Assembly (NCBI RefSeq): GCF_024213555.1
Contig: NZ_JANAVO010000001.1
Coordinates: 248,001-312,000 of the forward strand
Length of the DNA stretch: 64,000 nt
Source: Allokutzneria sp. A3M-2-11 16
GTDB taxonomy: Bacteria; Actinomycetota; Actinomycetes; Mycobacteriales; Pseudonocardiaceae
Direction of reading: 5' to 3'
Shown here: piece by piece, positions 33,180 through 41,984 of the stretch
Layout of the letters: the number at the start of each line of letters is the position of its first letter
Numbering within the stretch: position 1 is the stretch's first letter
Translations under genes and position numbers: made by a program
The notes under the pieces: generated by a model
The model's database searches: none
What the model saw: the letters and a program-made list of their open reading frames with translations, nothing else
Told to the model about the DNA's origin: nothing

Positions 33180-33503
33180 ATGCGAACCATTACCAAGCGC
33201 GTACTGACCCTGGCCGCCACCGCGGCCGTCACCGCCGGTCTGGCACTCGTCGGCCTACCGGCCTCCGCCGCACCCGCGAACCCGGCCACCCCCTCGGCGA
33301 CCACCCAGGTGGACGCCCAGGAGCAGGGCGAAGGCGAGGTCGAGTCCATCGTCGACGGCAACGTGACGGTCAAGCTCAAGACCGGCGTCCGGGTCAAGCT
33401 CCGCGCCAACGCCTGCATCGTCATCGGCGGCCCGCTCGTCGAGGGCGTCAAGGTGCGACTGGGCGTCAACCTCCTCGGGATCAGAATTCTGGTGGTGTTG
33501 TAG
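33180..33503 (+). CDS. Small secreted protein A, paralogue of the gene at 33805
   Basis: 107 residues. A Sec signal peptide (MRTITKRVLTLAATAAVTAG..LPASAAPA) is followed by a Pro/Ala/Gln linker and a compact basic beta-type domain (VESIVDGNVTVKLKTGVRVK, CIVIGG) ending in VKVRLGVNLLGIRILVVL. One Cys in the mature part. No known domain recognised. It shares its signal start (MRT-TKR), CIVIG and the C-terminal RLGVNLLGIR-LVVL with the gene 300 bp downstream. Followed by a strong terminator, so independently expressed. Confidence 0.75.
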   Translation: MRTITKRVLTLAATAAVTAGLALVGLPASAAPANPATPSATTQVDAQEQGEGEVESIVDGNVTVKLKTGVRVKLRANACIVIGGPLVEGVKVRLGVNLLGIRILVVL

Positions 33504-33522
33504 CGCCATCGACGACCCCGCG

Positions 33523-33554
33523 AAGGGGGCGGCCGGATTTCCGGCCGCCCCCTT
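33523..33554 (+). terminator. Intrinsic terminator after small secreted protein A
   Basis: 14-bp stem AAGGGGGCGGCCGG with CCGGCCGCCCCCTT, 4-nt loop, followed by TGTTGTG. Twenty bases after the stop. Confidence 0.88.
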
Positions 33555-33804
33555 TGTTGTGCCGCCGTGTCCCTCCCGAGACAACGACCGAACTCAGTGA
33601 ACGCGAAAAGTGTTCTAACGATTTGCGCGATTCCCACGGAGTACTGGCCGAGGTCATCCGACCGGGCAGAGCCGGGTCACGCTCCGGAATTCCTACCAGC
33701 GGGTTCGGCTGGATCGAGTGAATCAGGTCCAGCCCACTTCCCATCTGTCGAGCGAGGAGTTGACTGATGGTCAGTTAGGTATTCACCGGGAGGGGTGCAA
33801 TTCC

Positions 33805-34119
33805 ATGCGTACTTTCACCAAACGGGCCCTGGGCGTCGTGGCCGCGACCGCGGTCGGCACGGCACTGATGCTCGGCGCGGCTCCGGCGGCGTCGGCGGGC
33901 ACCAGTCACGTGAAGGCCGGCGCGGCCGTGCACGCGGCCGCCAAGGTCGAGGGCAAGGTCACCGCGATCGTCGGCGGCCACGTGATGATCAAGACCAAGG
34001 TCGGTGCCGTCGTCAAGGTCCGGCTCGCCGGCTGCATCGTGATCGGCAAGATCCGGGTCGGCGTGCACGTGCGGCTGGGCGTGAACCTGCTCGGCATCCG
34101 CGTACTCGTCGTTCTCTAG
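33805..34119 (+). CDS. Small secreted protein B, paralogue of the gene at 33180
   Basis: 104 residues from the ATG at 33805 (GGGAGGGG upstream). The signal peptide ends near PAASA; the mature part is Lys/Val-rich (VEGKVTAIVGGHVMIKTKVG, AVVKVRLAGCIVIGKIRVG) and ends in VRLGVNLLGIRVLVVL, almost identical to the end of protein A. A single Cys in the same CIVIG context. Function unknown; a basic, beta-rich, possibly wall-associated protein. A hairpin follows. Confidence 0.75.
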   Translation: MRTFTKRALGVVAATAVGTALMLGAAPAASAGTSHVKAGAAVHAAAKVEGKVTAIVGGHVMIKTKVGAVVKVRLAGCIVIGKIRVGVHVRLGVNLLGIRVLVVL

Positions 34120-34128
34120 AGCTCTCCC

Positions 34129-34157
34129 GACGGGCGGCCGGTCACCGGCCGCCCGTC
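34129..34157 (+). terminator. Hairpin terminator after small secreted protein B
   Basis: GACGGGCGGCCGG pairs with CCGGCCGCCCGTC around TCA, nine bases after the stop, followed by TTACACG. Confidence 0.8.
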
Positions 34158-34240
34158 TTACACGTCCGGGTGGAGCACCCGGAAATCATGATCTTGCTTC
34201 GCGATACTGACGAGGAGGTGCGGGGCGGCAAAGGGGATGG

Positions 34241-35392
34241 TTGTTGAGCGGCACGACGCTGTCGGCCGTCGTGGCGGTGCTCGGGGGATTCGGGTTGGCG
34301 GCCGTCCTGGTCGTGCCCTACATCGCCTGGAGCTACCACCGGCGGGGCGAGCTCGGCCTCGGGCACGCGGTGCTCGGCCTGGGTTTCCTGATCTACTCCT
34401 TCGCCCTCGTCACCTACACGCTGCTGCCGCTGCCCGAGGTCGACACGACGTTCTGCGTGAAGCACGCGGCGGTCACCACGCCCGTGCTGGCGCCGTTGCG
34501 GTTCCTCGACGACATGCACAAGTACGACACCTCGGGCATCCGCGCCGTGCTGCGCAACCCCGCACTGCGCCAGGTGTTGTTCAACGTGGCGCTCTTCGTT
34601 CCGCTCGGGATGTTCCTGCGGCACCTGTTCCGCGGTGGCCTGGCGCTGACGTTGTCCACCGGTCTCCTGATCTCGCTCACCGTGGAGAGCACCCAGCTGA
34701 CCGGCGTGTGGTTCCTCTTCCAGTGCCCCTACCGCCTCTTCGACACCGGCGACCTGCTGTCCAACACACTCGGCGCGGGCGTCGGCTTCCTCCTCGCTCC
34801 CGTGCTCAACCTCGTTCCAGGACAACGGGTTCGCGTACCGATGGGGGTGCCCCGGGCCGTGACCAGGCGGCGGCGCCTGCTCGGCATCGCGCTGGACCTG
34901 CTCGCCGTGTGGGTCGCGGGCAACGGCCTGCTGTTCGGCGCGAAGCTCGCCAACTGGGCTCTGCACGGCGAAGTGCCGCGGCGCGGCGTGTGGAACCCGT
35001 TGCTCACCTCGGTTCTGGCGTACTGGCTGCCCGCGGTGCTGCTGTTGCTGGTGGCGCCGTTGTTGGGCAACGGGGGCACGATCGGGCAGCGCATCGTGTT
35101 GCTGCGCCCGGCCGACCGGCTCGGCGGCGTTCCGCGCTGGCCGCGCGTCGTGCTGCGCTTCCTGACCGGCTCCGGTGGGTACTTCGTCCTTGTCGGAGCG
35201 GCGCCTGACGCGGCGTTGTTGTTGGTGTGCACCAGTTTCGTCTTCCTCGTGCACACCACCGGCGGCCGCGGGCTGAGCGGAGTGCTCGCCGGGCTGACGG
35301 TGATCGACTCCCGGGTGGACCGCTACGGCACTAGGGTTGCCCACGACCGCAGATACCGGTTCGAACACCTTCCCGCGGAGGAACACCGATGA
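34241..35392 (+). CDS. VanZ-RDD fusion membrane protein
   Basis: 383 residues from TTG codons at 34241/34244 after AAGGGG. The first half is VanZ-like with several membrane helices ([63 protein letters not shown]). The second half is an RDD-like domain ([34 protein letters not shown]). VanZ-type proteins can modulate glycopeptide susceptibility; the fusion's role is not established. Its stop overlaps the PEBP start by ATGA. Confidence 0.85.
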   Translation: MLSGTTLSAVVAVLGGFGLAAVLVVPYIAWSYHRRGELGLGHAVLGLGFLIYSFALVTYTLLPLPEVDTTFCVKHAAVTTPVLAPLRFLDDMHKYDTSGIRAVLRNPALRQVLFNVALFVPLGMFLRHLFRGGLALTLSTGLLISLTVESTQLTGVWFLFQCPYRLFDTGDLLSNTLGAGVGFLLAPVLNLVPGQRVRVPMGVPRAVTRRRRLLGIALDLLAVWVAGNGLLFGAKLANWALHGEVPRRGVWNPLLTSVLAYWLPAVLLLLVAPLLGNGGTIGQRIVLLRPADRLGGVPRWPRVVLRFLTGSGGYFVLVGAAPDAALLLVCTSFVFLVHTTGGRGLSGVLAGLTVIDSRVDRYGTRVAHDRRYRFEHLPAEEHR

Positions 35393-35925
35393 GCCTCGAT
35401 CGTCCCATCGCCCCGGACCCGTACGCGCTGCTGCCCGAGGTCGCGACGTTCACGGTCACCTCGGACGACATCGCGGACGGTCAGCCGCTGCCCGCCAAGC
35501 ACGTGTTCAACGGCATGGGCGCGACCGGCGAGAACCTCTCCCCCGCCCTGTCCTGGTCCGGGTTCCCCGCCGAGACGAAGAGCTTCGTCGTCACCTGCTT
35601 CGACCCGGACGCCCCGACGCCGTCCGGCTTCTGGCACTGGGTGCTGGTGGACATCCCCGCCTCCGTGACCTCGCTGCCCACGGGCGCGGGCTCCGGCTCC
35701 CTCCCCGCGGGTGCCTTCCACACGCCCACCGACTTCGGCACTCCCGGCTACGGCGGCGCCGCCCCGCCACAGGGCGACCGCGCGCACCGCTACTACTTCG
35801 TGGTGCACGCCGTCGACGTCGAATCACTCGGCGTGGACAAGGACGCCACCGCCGCCGTGGTCAGCTTCAACCTCGCCTTCCACACCCTGGCGCGCGCGAT
35901 CATCACCCCCACCTACGCCCACTAA
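35389..35925 (+). CDS. YbhB/YbcL-type PEBP (Raf kinase inhibitor-like) protein
   Basis: 178 residues. PEBP signatures: [40 protein letters not shown] and the second motif [19 protein letters not shown] cytosolic phospholipid- or ligand-binding-like protein of uncertain function. Translationally coupled to the VanZ-RDD gene. Confidence 0.9.
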   Translation: MSLDRPIAPDPYALLPEVATFTVTSDDIADGQPLPAKHVFNGMGATGENLSPALSWSGFPAETKSFVVTCFDPDAPTPSGFWHWVLVDIPASVTSLPTGAGSGSLPAGAFHTPTDFGTPGYGGAAPPQGDRAHRYYFVVHAVDVESLGVDKDATAAVVSFNLAFHTLARAIITPTYAH

Positions 35926-35942
35926 TTCACCCACACGTGTTT

Positions 35943-35995
35943 GTACCCAATGTGGCATTTGTTTCGCCAGACGTAACCAATGCCGCATTGGGTAC
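35943..35995. repeat. 53-bp palindromic repeat, left copy
   Basis: Arms GTACCCAATGTGGCAT and ATGCCGCATTGGGTAC (one mismatch) around a 21-bp centre. A direct copy with the same centre except three bases lies at 36995-37047. The two copies enclose the nuclease-like gene. Confidence 0.88.
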
Positions 35996-36051
35996 GTATG
36001 TCGGCGGTTGGGCGGACGTGAGTGTCAGAGGGGCGAGTCATCCTCGCCGCC

Positions 36052-36981
36052 ATGAGACAGAGCACTTGGGTTCGGCACGTCGGCGAGCTGCGCGAGCACA
36101 GCCGTTTCGACGTGATCAGATCGTCTACATTGGAACGGCTGGGGGTACCCCGGCCCGCGATCTGGCGACGATGTCGGCCCGAGGGGCCATGGCAACGACT
36201 GCTCCCAGGCATCGTGCTGCTCTCCTCGGGCAAGCCGACGCGGCGGCAACGACTCGAAGCCGCTGTGATGCACGGCGGGCCAGACTCCCAGATCACCGGG
36301 TTCGAGGCGGCGCGGGCACATGGTCTGCGCAACATCACCGAGACCGGTTTCATACACGTCCTGGTGCCCGATGACCGGCAGATCTCCACGGCCGGTTTCA
36401 CCATCGTCGAGCGGACGTACCGGCTCCCCGAGCCAGAACACCGCGACGGGCTCCCGACCACTCCGCTGGTTCGAGCGGTACTCGACGGCGCCCGTCGGCT
36501 CTGGCGCGTGGACCCTGTGCGCGCCGTGCTCGCCGAGGCGGTACAGCGCGGCGGGTGCTCGCCATCGGACCTGGCAACGGAGCTCGACGGGGGAAGCCAG
36601 CGCGGGTCGGCCGTGCCTCGCAGGGTGATCAACGAGCTTCTCCACGGATCGAGGTCCGTCGCCGAGGCGGAAGCGCTTCGAGTTTGGCGACGCACCGGAT
36701 TACCGATGCCTCAATGGAATGTGCCGGTTTACGACGAGACAAAGAAGCTCATCGCGGTTCCCGACGCGTGGTGTCAGGAAGTGAGACTGGCATGGGAGAT
36801 CGACTCCTATGAGTACCACTTCCACCGCGAGGGCTACGCCAGGACGCTGGACCGCAACGCTCGCTACGCGGCGGCCGGGATCACCGTGCTCCAAACTCTC
36901 CCCACACGCATTCGCCTGGACCCCGATCGCGTCGTCTCAGAGATCCGCGCCGCCTACCAAGCCGCCCGCAACCGCTCATGA
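36052..36981 (+). CDS. DUF559/Vsr-like nuclease-domain protein with AbiEi-like N-terminus
   Basis: 309 residues. The N-terminal part (STLERLGVPRPAIWRRCRPE, WQRLLPGIVLL) resembles the winged-helix AbiEi-antitoxin-like domain common in actinomycetes. The C-terminal part has a PD-(D/E)XK/Vsr-like arrangement: PDAWCQEVRLAWEIDSYEYH followed by DRNARYAAAGITVLQ. D, E, D and H positions fit an intact nuclease site. A 53-bp palindrome lies 57 bp before the ATG and an almost identical copy 13 bp after the stop. Its base composition is somewhat less biased than the neighbours, consistent with transfer. Role unknown. Confidence 0.7.
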   Translation: MRQSTWVRHVGELREHSRFDVIRSSTLERLGVPRPAIWRRCRPEGPWQRLLPGIVLLSSGKPTRRQRLEAAVMHGGPDSQITGFEAARAHGLRNITETGFIHVLVPDDRQISTAGFTIVERTYRLPEPEHRDGLPTTPLVRAVLDGARRLWRVDPVRAVLAEAVQRGGCSPSDLATELDGGSQRGSAVPRRVINELLHGSRSVAEAEALRVWRRTGLPMPQWNVPVYDETKKLIAVPDAWCQEVRLAWEIDSYEYHFHREGYARTLDRNARYAAAGITVLQTLPTRIRLDPDRVVSEIRAAYQAARNRS

Positions 36982-36994
36982 TCTTGCTACTTAT

Positions 36995-37047
36995 GTACCC
37001 AATGTGGCATTTGTTTCGCTAGACGTAACGGATGCCACATTGGGTAC
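36995..37047. repeat. 53-bp palindromic repeat, right copy
   Basis: Arms GTACCCAATGTGGCAT and ATGCCACATTGGGTAC are perfectly complementary. Same orientation as the left copy at 35943, differing at four positions overall. Sits 13 bp after the nuclease gene stop and 24 bp before the deacetylase stop. Confidence 0.9.
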
Positions 37048-37071
37048 AAAACGGCGAGGGTGGGGGAGGGG

Positions 37072-37836
37072 TCAGGGGGTGAGGAAGTCTTCGAGGGGGA
37101 CGGGGGTCATGCCGTCCTCCTTGGCCTTGGTGAGGAAAGCGGTGTAGTCCTCGACGAAGGTCTTGCGGAAGTGCATGAGGACGACGTCGCCCGGTTTCAG
37201 CTTGGTCCCGGTCTGGAACTGCATCGCGCCGTCGTTGATGGTCTCGGTCCACAGCACGAGCGCCTTGATGCCACAGTCAGCGGCGGCCTTGCGCGTGGTG
37301 TCGTCGTAGTTGCCGTAGGGCGGGCGGAACAGCACTGGGCGCTTGCCGTACTCGCGTTGGTACGCGTCGGAGGCTCCGCAGATCTCCTTGTGCTGCACCT
37401 CGTAGGGCTTGCCGCGCAGGTTCGGGTGGCTCAGCGTGTGGTTCTCGATGGTCGCGCCAGCCTGGTCGCGGAGGTCCTTGAAGTAGCCGCGGTGTCCTTC
37501 GACGTAACGATCGGTGAGGAACAGCGTCGGTCGGGTCTTGCTGCGCCGCATCAGGTCCAGGGCCATCGGATGTGGCACCTGGCCGTCGTCGATGGTGATG
37601 AAGACGTAGGGCTTGTCGGTGTGGACGCGCTTCACGACGGGGATGAGGCCGTGCTCCGGAGGCGGGATCTTCGCCTGCGGGGTGCCGAAGGCGTAGGGCG
37701 CCTCGAAGGACGGCACGGGCGGACCGGTCGGTGTGGGCGGCGGAGCGGGAGGCGACGGTGGGGCACCGCAGGCGGCTATGAGCCCCAGCGCCAGAACGCT
37801 CGCCACCAGCATTCGACGGGAAGACAAGGGGCGCAT
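37072..37836 (-). CDS. Polysaccharide deacetylase lipoprotein
   Basis: 254 residues. Lipoprotein signal with lipobox LIAAC (Cys23), a Pro-rich linker ([15 protein letters not shown]), then a NodB-homology domain: VFITIDDGQ (motif 1), [13 protein letters not shown] (motif 2 metal His pair), RPPYGNYDD (motif 3) and VLMHF (motif 5). Would de-N-acetylate peptidoglycan or another wall glycan outside the membrane. Divergent from mtr. Confidence 0.88.
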   Translation of the reverse strand: MRPLSSRRMLVASVLALGLIAACGAPPSPPAPPPTPTGPPVPSFEAPYAFGTPQAKIPPPEHGLIPVVKRVHTDKPYVFITIDDGQVPHPMALDLMRRSKTRPTLFLTDRYVEGHRGYFKDLRDQAGATIENHTLSHPNLRGKPYEVQHKEICGASDAYQREYGKRPVLFRPPYGNYDDTTRKAAADCGIKALVLWTETINDGAMQFQTGTKLKPGDVVLMHFRKTFVEDYTAFLTKAKEDGMTPVPLEDFLTP

Positions 37837-37966
37837 GAATCCGTTGTACCCGGCGGACGAGCCCGTTCACGGGGGCGCCGTGACCAGGACCACGAACCTT
37901 CCGGACACTTGGGACGGACGGGGCGCGGGTACGGTCGGGCTCGACGGAGATCGAAGGGGATGCACC

Positions 37967-39343
37967 GTGCGGCATTTTGACCTGGTGATCATCGGCACCG
38001 GCTCGGGGAACTCCATCCTCGACGAACGGTTCGATGACTGGAACGTGGCCCTCGTCGAGAAGGGCGTCTTCGGCGGGACGTGCCTGAACGTCGGCTGCAT
38101 CCCGACGAAGATGTTCGTGCACACCGCGAACGTGGCCGGGACGCCCGCCGCAGGCACCAAGCTCGGCGTGGACGCGGAGCTGCACGGCGTGCGGTGGACC
38201 GACATCCGCGACCGCGTGTTCGGCCGGATCGACCCGATCGCGGCGGGCGGCAAGCGCTACCGCGTCGAGGACTGCCCGAACGTCACGGTGTTCACCGGCA
38301 CGGCGAAGTTCGTGGGCCCGAAGCAGCTTGACACCGGCACGGGCGAGATCATCACGGCGGACCGCTTCGTGCTCGCCGCGGGCAGCAGGCCGGTCGTCCC
38401 GGACGTTCCCGGCATCGCCGAGACCGGGTTCCACACCAACGACACCATCATGCGGCTGGACGAGCTGCCGAAGCGGATGATCGTCCTCGGCAGCGGGTTC
38501 GTCGCGACCGAGTTCGCGCACGTGTTCTCCTCCTTCGGCGTGGACGTCACGCTGATCGCCCGCTCCGGGACGGTTCTGCGCGCCGAGGACGAGGACATCG
38601 CCGCGCGCTTCACCGAGCTGGCCGCGCAGCGGTGGGATCTCCGCCTGAACCGCGACACCGTGCGCGCGGAGCGGGTCGACGGCGTGGTGAGGCTGCACCT
38701 GACCGGCCCGAACGGCGCTGAGGTCGTCGAGGCCGACGAGCTGCTCGTCGCGGTGGGCCGCACGCCGAACTCCGACATCCTCGACGTGGCGGCGACCGGC
38801 GTGGCGACGCACCCGGACGGCCGCGTGGTGGTGGACGAGTTCCAGCGCACCGGGGTCGACGGGATCTGGGCGCTCGGGGACATCTCGTCGCCGTTCCAGC
38901 TCAAGCACGTCGCCAACCACGAGTCCCGCGTCGTGCAGCACAACCTGCTGCACCCGGAGCAGCCGCTCGCCTCGGACCACCGGTTCGTGCCGCACGCGGT
39001 GTTCTCCTCGCCGACCATCGCCGCCGTCGGTTTGACCGAGCAGGAGGCGCGCGCCAACGGCGTGAACTACGTGACCGCCGTGCAGGAGTACGCGGGCATC
39101 GCCTACGGCTGGGCGATGGAGGACACGACGGGCTTCTGCAAACTGCTCGCCGACCCGGACACCGGCAGGCTGCTCGGCGCGCACATCATCGGCCCCGAGG
39201 CGGGAACGCTGATCCAGCCGCTGATCCAGGCCATGCACTTCGGGCAGACCGCGCGGACCATCGCCACCGGCCAGTACTGGATCCACCCCACGATGCCCGA
39301 GCTGGTCGAGAACGCCCTGCTCAAGCTCCCCGTGAAGCACTAG
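37967..39343 (+). CDS. mtr: Mycothione reductase
   Basis: FAD/NADPH-dependent disulfide reductase that regenerates mycothiol. 458 residues from the GTG at 37967 (AAGGGGA upstream). FAD motif [10 protein letters not shown], redox pair [14 protein letters not shown] (Cys39, Cys44), NADPH motif [26 protein letters not shown] and the dimer-interface end [16 protein letters not shown] with catalytic His. The GTGSGN start and HPTMPE end favour Mtr over glutathione reductase or dihydrolipoamide dehydrogenase. Confidence 0.93.
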   Translation: MRHFDLVIIGTGSGNSILDERFDDWNVALVEKGVFGGTCLNVGCIPTKMFVHTANVAGTPAAGTKLGVDAELHGVRWTDIRDRVFGRIDPIAAGGKRYRVEDCPNVTVFTGTAKFVGPKQLDTGTGEIITADRFVLAAGSRPVVPDVPGIAETGFHTNDTIMRLDELPKRMIVLGSGFVATEFAHVFSSFGVDVTLIARSGTVLRAEDEDIAARFTELAAQRWDLRLNRDTVRAERVDGVVRLHLTGPNGAEVVEADELLVAVGRTPNSDILDVAATGVATHPDGRVVVDEFQRTGVDGIWALGDISSPFQLKHVANHESRVVQHNLLHPEQPLASDHRFVPHAVFSSPTIAAVGLTEQEARANGVNYVTAVQEYAGIAYGWAMEDTTGFCKLLADPDTGRLLGAHIIGPEAGTLIQPLIQAMHFGQTARTIATGQYWIHPTMPELVENALLKLPVKH

Positions 39344-39423
39344 CCCCGCCCAGACCAGGCTAAACTCACCTCATGCCCACCGCCCGCGCCCTCGCCCCCG
39401 TCGGCTGAGGTGGTCCAGACCAA

Positions 39424-39488
39424 TCCCGTTTCGTACTCATAGCCGGATTTGGGAGCGCTCCATTTCCCGCTATGAGTACGAAACGGGA
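39424..39488. repeat. 20-bp-arm inverted repeat between convergent genes
   Basis: TCCCGTTTCGTACTCATAGC (39424-39443) pairs perfectly with its complement at 39469-39488; the 25-bp centre contains the smaller palindrome GGAGCGCTCC. It lies between the mtr and MFS stops and could terminate both, but it is AT-richer than the local terminators. Its build recalls the 53-bp palindromes at 36-37 kb, though the sequence differs. Confidence 0.75.
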
Positions 39489-39502
39489 AAACCACGCTGG
39501 GA

Positions 39503-40744
39503 CTAGACGTAGCGGGGGCGACCGGCGACGTGGCCGAGGGCGATCTGGGCGGCGAGGACCACCAGCACCAGGGTCAGGGGCACCGTCCAACCGCCGGTGA
39601 GGCCGTGCAGGATGCCGACCGCGAACGGGCCGACCGCCGCGATCAGGTAGCCGAGGCTCTGCGCCATCGCGGACAGCCGCGCGGTCTCCTGACCGGTGCG
39701 CGCCCGCAGCGTGATCAGCGTCAGCGCCAACGGGAACACGCCCATGCCGATGCCGATCAGCAAGATCCACAAGCCGGTCGCGGTCGCCGGGGCGAACAGC
39801 AGTCCGGCGAAGCCGACGAAGCCGCTCAGCGCCATGGACATCGCCCACGCGGACTGGGAGCGGGCCCGGGCGGCCAGCGGCGGAACGATCATGGAGACGG
39901 GCACGCCGAGGACCATCACGATCGCCAGCAGCTGCCCCGCGGTGGTCGCGGAGACTCCGGCGGTGTCGCGCAGGATCTCCGGCAGCCAACCCATGACCGT
40001 GTACGCGACCAGCGACTGGAAGCCGAAGAACACCGTGACGGCCCAAGCCAACGGGCTGCGCAGGAGCGAGCGACGAGGCGCCGAGTCCGCCACGACCGCC
40101 TCCGAAGGCGCCGGGCCGCGACCGGCGAGCCGCCAGCAGATCAGCGCGAGGACGCCGAGCAGCGCCCACATGCCGACCGCACCGCGCCAGCCGCCCACCA
40201 GTTCCTCCAGCGGAGCGGTGAACGCTGCCGCGACCGCGCCACCGGCGGACAACGCCGCGCTGTAGGCGCCGGTGACCGCGCCGACCTTGCCCGCGGGGAA
40301 GGAATCCTTGACGACGACCGGGATCAGGACGTTGCAGACCGCGATCGCCGCGCAGGCCAGGAAGGTGCCCGCGACGAGCACGAGCGGACCGTCGACCACC
40401 CGCAGCGCCAGGCCCGCGGTGATCAGCACGAGCGCCCCGGAGATCACCGCGCGGGCGCCGTACCTGCGGCTGAACCACGGCGCGAGCATGCCGACCAGGC
40501 CGAAGCACAGGGTCGGGATCGCGGTGACGGCGCTGGTCCATGCGGCGGAAACACCGAGGGTGTCCCGCACCTCGGAGAGCACCGCGGCCAGACTGGTCAC
40601 CGCGGGACGGAGGTTGGCCGCGGCCAGCATCACGCCGACGACCAGCGCCAGTCCACCGGCCACGCTCGCGGCGGGGGCCGAACGGGTCCTGGCAGGCTGG
40701 TCGAGCTGGGGCGAGAGCGTCACGCGAACGAGTATGGCAAACAT
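39503..40744 (-). CDS. CynX/NimT-type MFS transporter
   Basis: 413 residues from the ATG at 40744 (a GTG at 40723 is the alternative). About 12 membrane helices. CynX-family features: MLAAANLRPAVTSLAAVLSE near the start, GLVGMLAPWFSRRYGARAVI loop, and GIGMGVFPLALTLITLRART in the second half. Members export or import cyanate, 2-nitroimidazole-like or other small anions; no substrate assignment. Divergent from a GntR gene, the probable regulator. Confidence 0.88.
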   Translation of the reverse strand: MFAILVRVTLSPQLDQPARTRSAPAASVAGGLALVVGVMLAAANLRPAVTSLAAVLSEVRDTLGVSAAWTSAVTAIPTLCFGLVGMLAPWFSRRYGARAVISGALVLITAGLALRVVDGPLVLVAGTFLACAAIAVCNVLIPVVVKDSFPAGKVGAVTGAYSAALSAGGAVAAAFTAPLEELVGGWRGAVGMWALLGVLALICWRLAGRGPAPSEAVVADSAPRRSLLRSPLAWAVTVFFGFQSLVAYTVMGWLPEILRDTAGVSATTAGQLLAIVMVLGVPVSMIVPPLAARARSQSAWAMSMALSGFVGFAGLLFAPATATGLWILLIGIGMGVFPLALTLITLRARTGQETARLSAMAQSLGYLIAAVGPFAVGILHGLTGGWTVPLTLVLVVLAAQIALGHVAGRPRYV

Positions 40745-40771
40745 GGGATGTTCGGATGAAAGGATGAGTCT

Positions 40772-41464
40772 GTGCCTTTGGCCACTACCCGGCGCGCCGG
40801 TCTGGTCGAGCAGGTCATCGAACAGATGCGCGCGCTGGTCACCTCCGGCGAGTGGCCGGTCGGCAGGCGCATCCCGCCCGAGCCGGAGCTGGTGACGGCG
40901 CTCGGCGTCGGCCGCAACACCGTCCGCGAGGCGGTTCGCGCGCTCGCGCACGCCGGGCTGCTCGAAGTCCGGCAGGGCGACGGCACCTTCGTCCGCGCGA
41001 CGAGCGAGCTGTCCGGCGCGGTCCGGCGGCTGTGCGGGTCGGAGCTGCGCGACGTGCTGGAGGTGCGCCGCGCGCTGGAGGTCGAGGGCGCGCGCCAGGC
41101 CGCGACCCGTCGCAGCGCCGCGGACCTGCGCGAGCTGGAACGCATCCTCACCGAACGCGACGCCGCGCTGGAAGCGGGCGAGTTCGACCTGATGGTCCAG
41201 CTCGACACCGACTTCCACCTGTTCCTGGTGGAGTGCTCGCACAACAACGTGCTGACCGAGCTCTACCGGGGCTTCACGGAGGCAGTGCGCTCCAGCGTCG
41301 CCGCGACGGTGGACACCAGCCTGCGCACCGAGGAGCACGTCTCGCACACCGAACTGCTCGACGCGGTGCGCGAGCGGGACGCGGAAAAAGCCGTCAGGGA
41401 AGCCAGCGGCTTCTTGGAGGAACTACTCGCAAATCTGCCCACAAAGGGCAAAAAGGGACGCTAG
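40772..41464 (+). CDS. GntR/FadR-family regulator
   Basis: 230 residues from a GTG after AAAGGA. Winged HTH: VIEQMRALVTSGEWPVGRRI, PPEPELVTALGVGRNTVREA and LLEVRQGDGTFV. The FCD domain has DFHLFLVECSHN and HTELLDAVRERDAEKA (metal/ligand-binding His residues). Only 27 bp separate it from the divergent MFS gene, so it likely represses that transporter. Convergent with MarR, overlapping 4 bp. Confidence 0.9.
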   Translation: MPLATTRRAGLVEQVIEQMRALVTSGEWPVGRRIPPEPELVTALGVGRNTVREAVRALAHAGLLEVRQGDGTFVRATSELSGAVRRLCGSELRDVLEVRRALEVEGARQAATRRSAADLRELERILTERDAALEAGEFDLMVQLDTDFHLFLVECSHNNVLTELYRGFTEAVRSSVAATVDTSLRTEEHVSHTELLDAVRERDAEKAVREASGFLEELLANLPTKGKKGR

Positions 41465-41901
41465 GGCGATTCCAGTCCCGCATTCAGCCGGGCCATCAGG
41501 GTGGCGAGGACGCGCTGGTCCGCCTCGTCCCAGTCGGCCAGTGCGGCGCGCAGCCACGCCGCCCGCTCGGCCTGGACATCGGCGAGCAGGCGCAGCCCGG
41601 CCGCCGTGGCGCACAGCGGGATCGAACGCGCGTCCGGCGGGTTCTCCACCGGTTTGATCAGCCCCGCTGCCTGGAGTTTCGCCACATGCCTGCTCGCGGT
41701 GGACTTGTCGACGGCGAACTGCTTCGCCAGGTCGCCGACCCGGCTCTCGCCCCGTAGCGCGACCGCGACGAGGTACGGGTAGGTGACGTGGTCCAGCCCC
41801 TGGTAGCCGCGCGACCAACTGCGCCAGACCGCCTTCCGCGCGAACAGCGTGAGCTGCTGCTCCAGCTCGGTCATTCCTGAGCCATTTGTCCGCTCTGTCA
41901 C
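41461..41901 (-). CDS. MarR-family regulator
   Basis: 146 residues from the GTG at 41901. Winged HTH: GDLAKQFAVDKSTASRHVAK and LQAAGLIKPVENPPDAR, followed by the dimerisation helix. The start could be the ATG at 41874. Divergent from asnB with 83 bp between; the AT-richer centre (ATACCTCCCTACTG and GCAACTGTCGT) may hold the operator, so asnB could be its target. Confidence 0.88.
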   Translation of the reverse strand: MTERTNGSGMTELEQQLTLFARKAVWRSWSRGYQGLDHVTYPYLVAVALRGESRVGDLAKQFAVDKSTASRHVAKLQAAGLIKPVENPPDARSIPLCATAAGLRLLADVQAERAAWLRAALADWDEADQRVLATLMARLNAGLESP

Positions 41902-41984
41902 ATACGCACCATACCTCCCTACTGTTGCGCCGCGCAACTGTCGTCCGTAACGTGGTCGTTATCCACAAGAAAAGGGGATCGACA

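Noticed and set aside
37277-39340. 687-residue minus-strand frame
   Set aside because: Antisense to mtr and running into the deacetylase gene out of frame; composition typical of a shadow of GC-rich coding DNA.
39373-39408. Eleven-codon ORF after mtr
   Set aside because: Too short, no ribosome site, no recognisable product.
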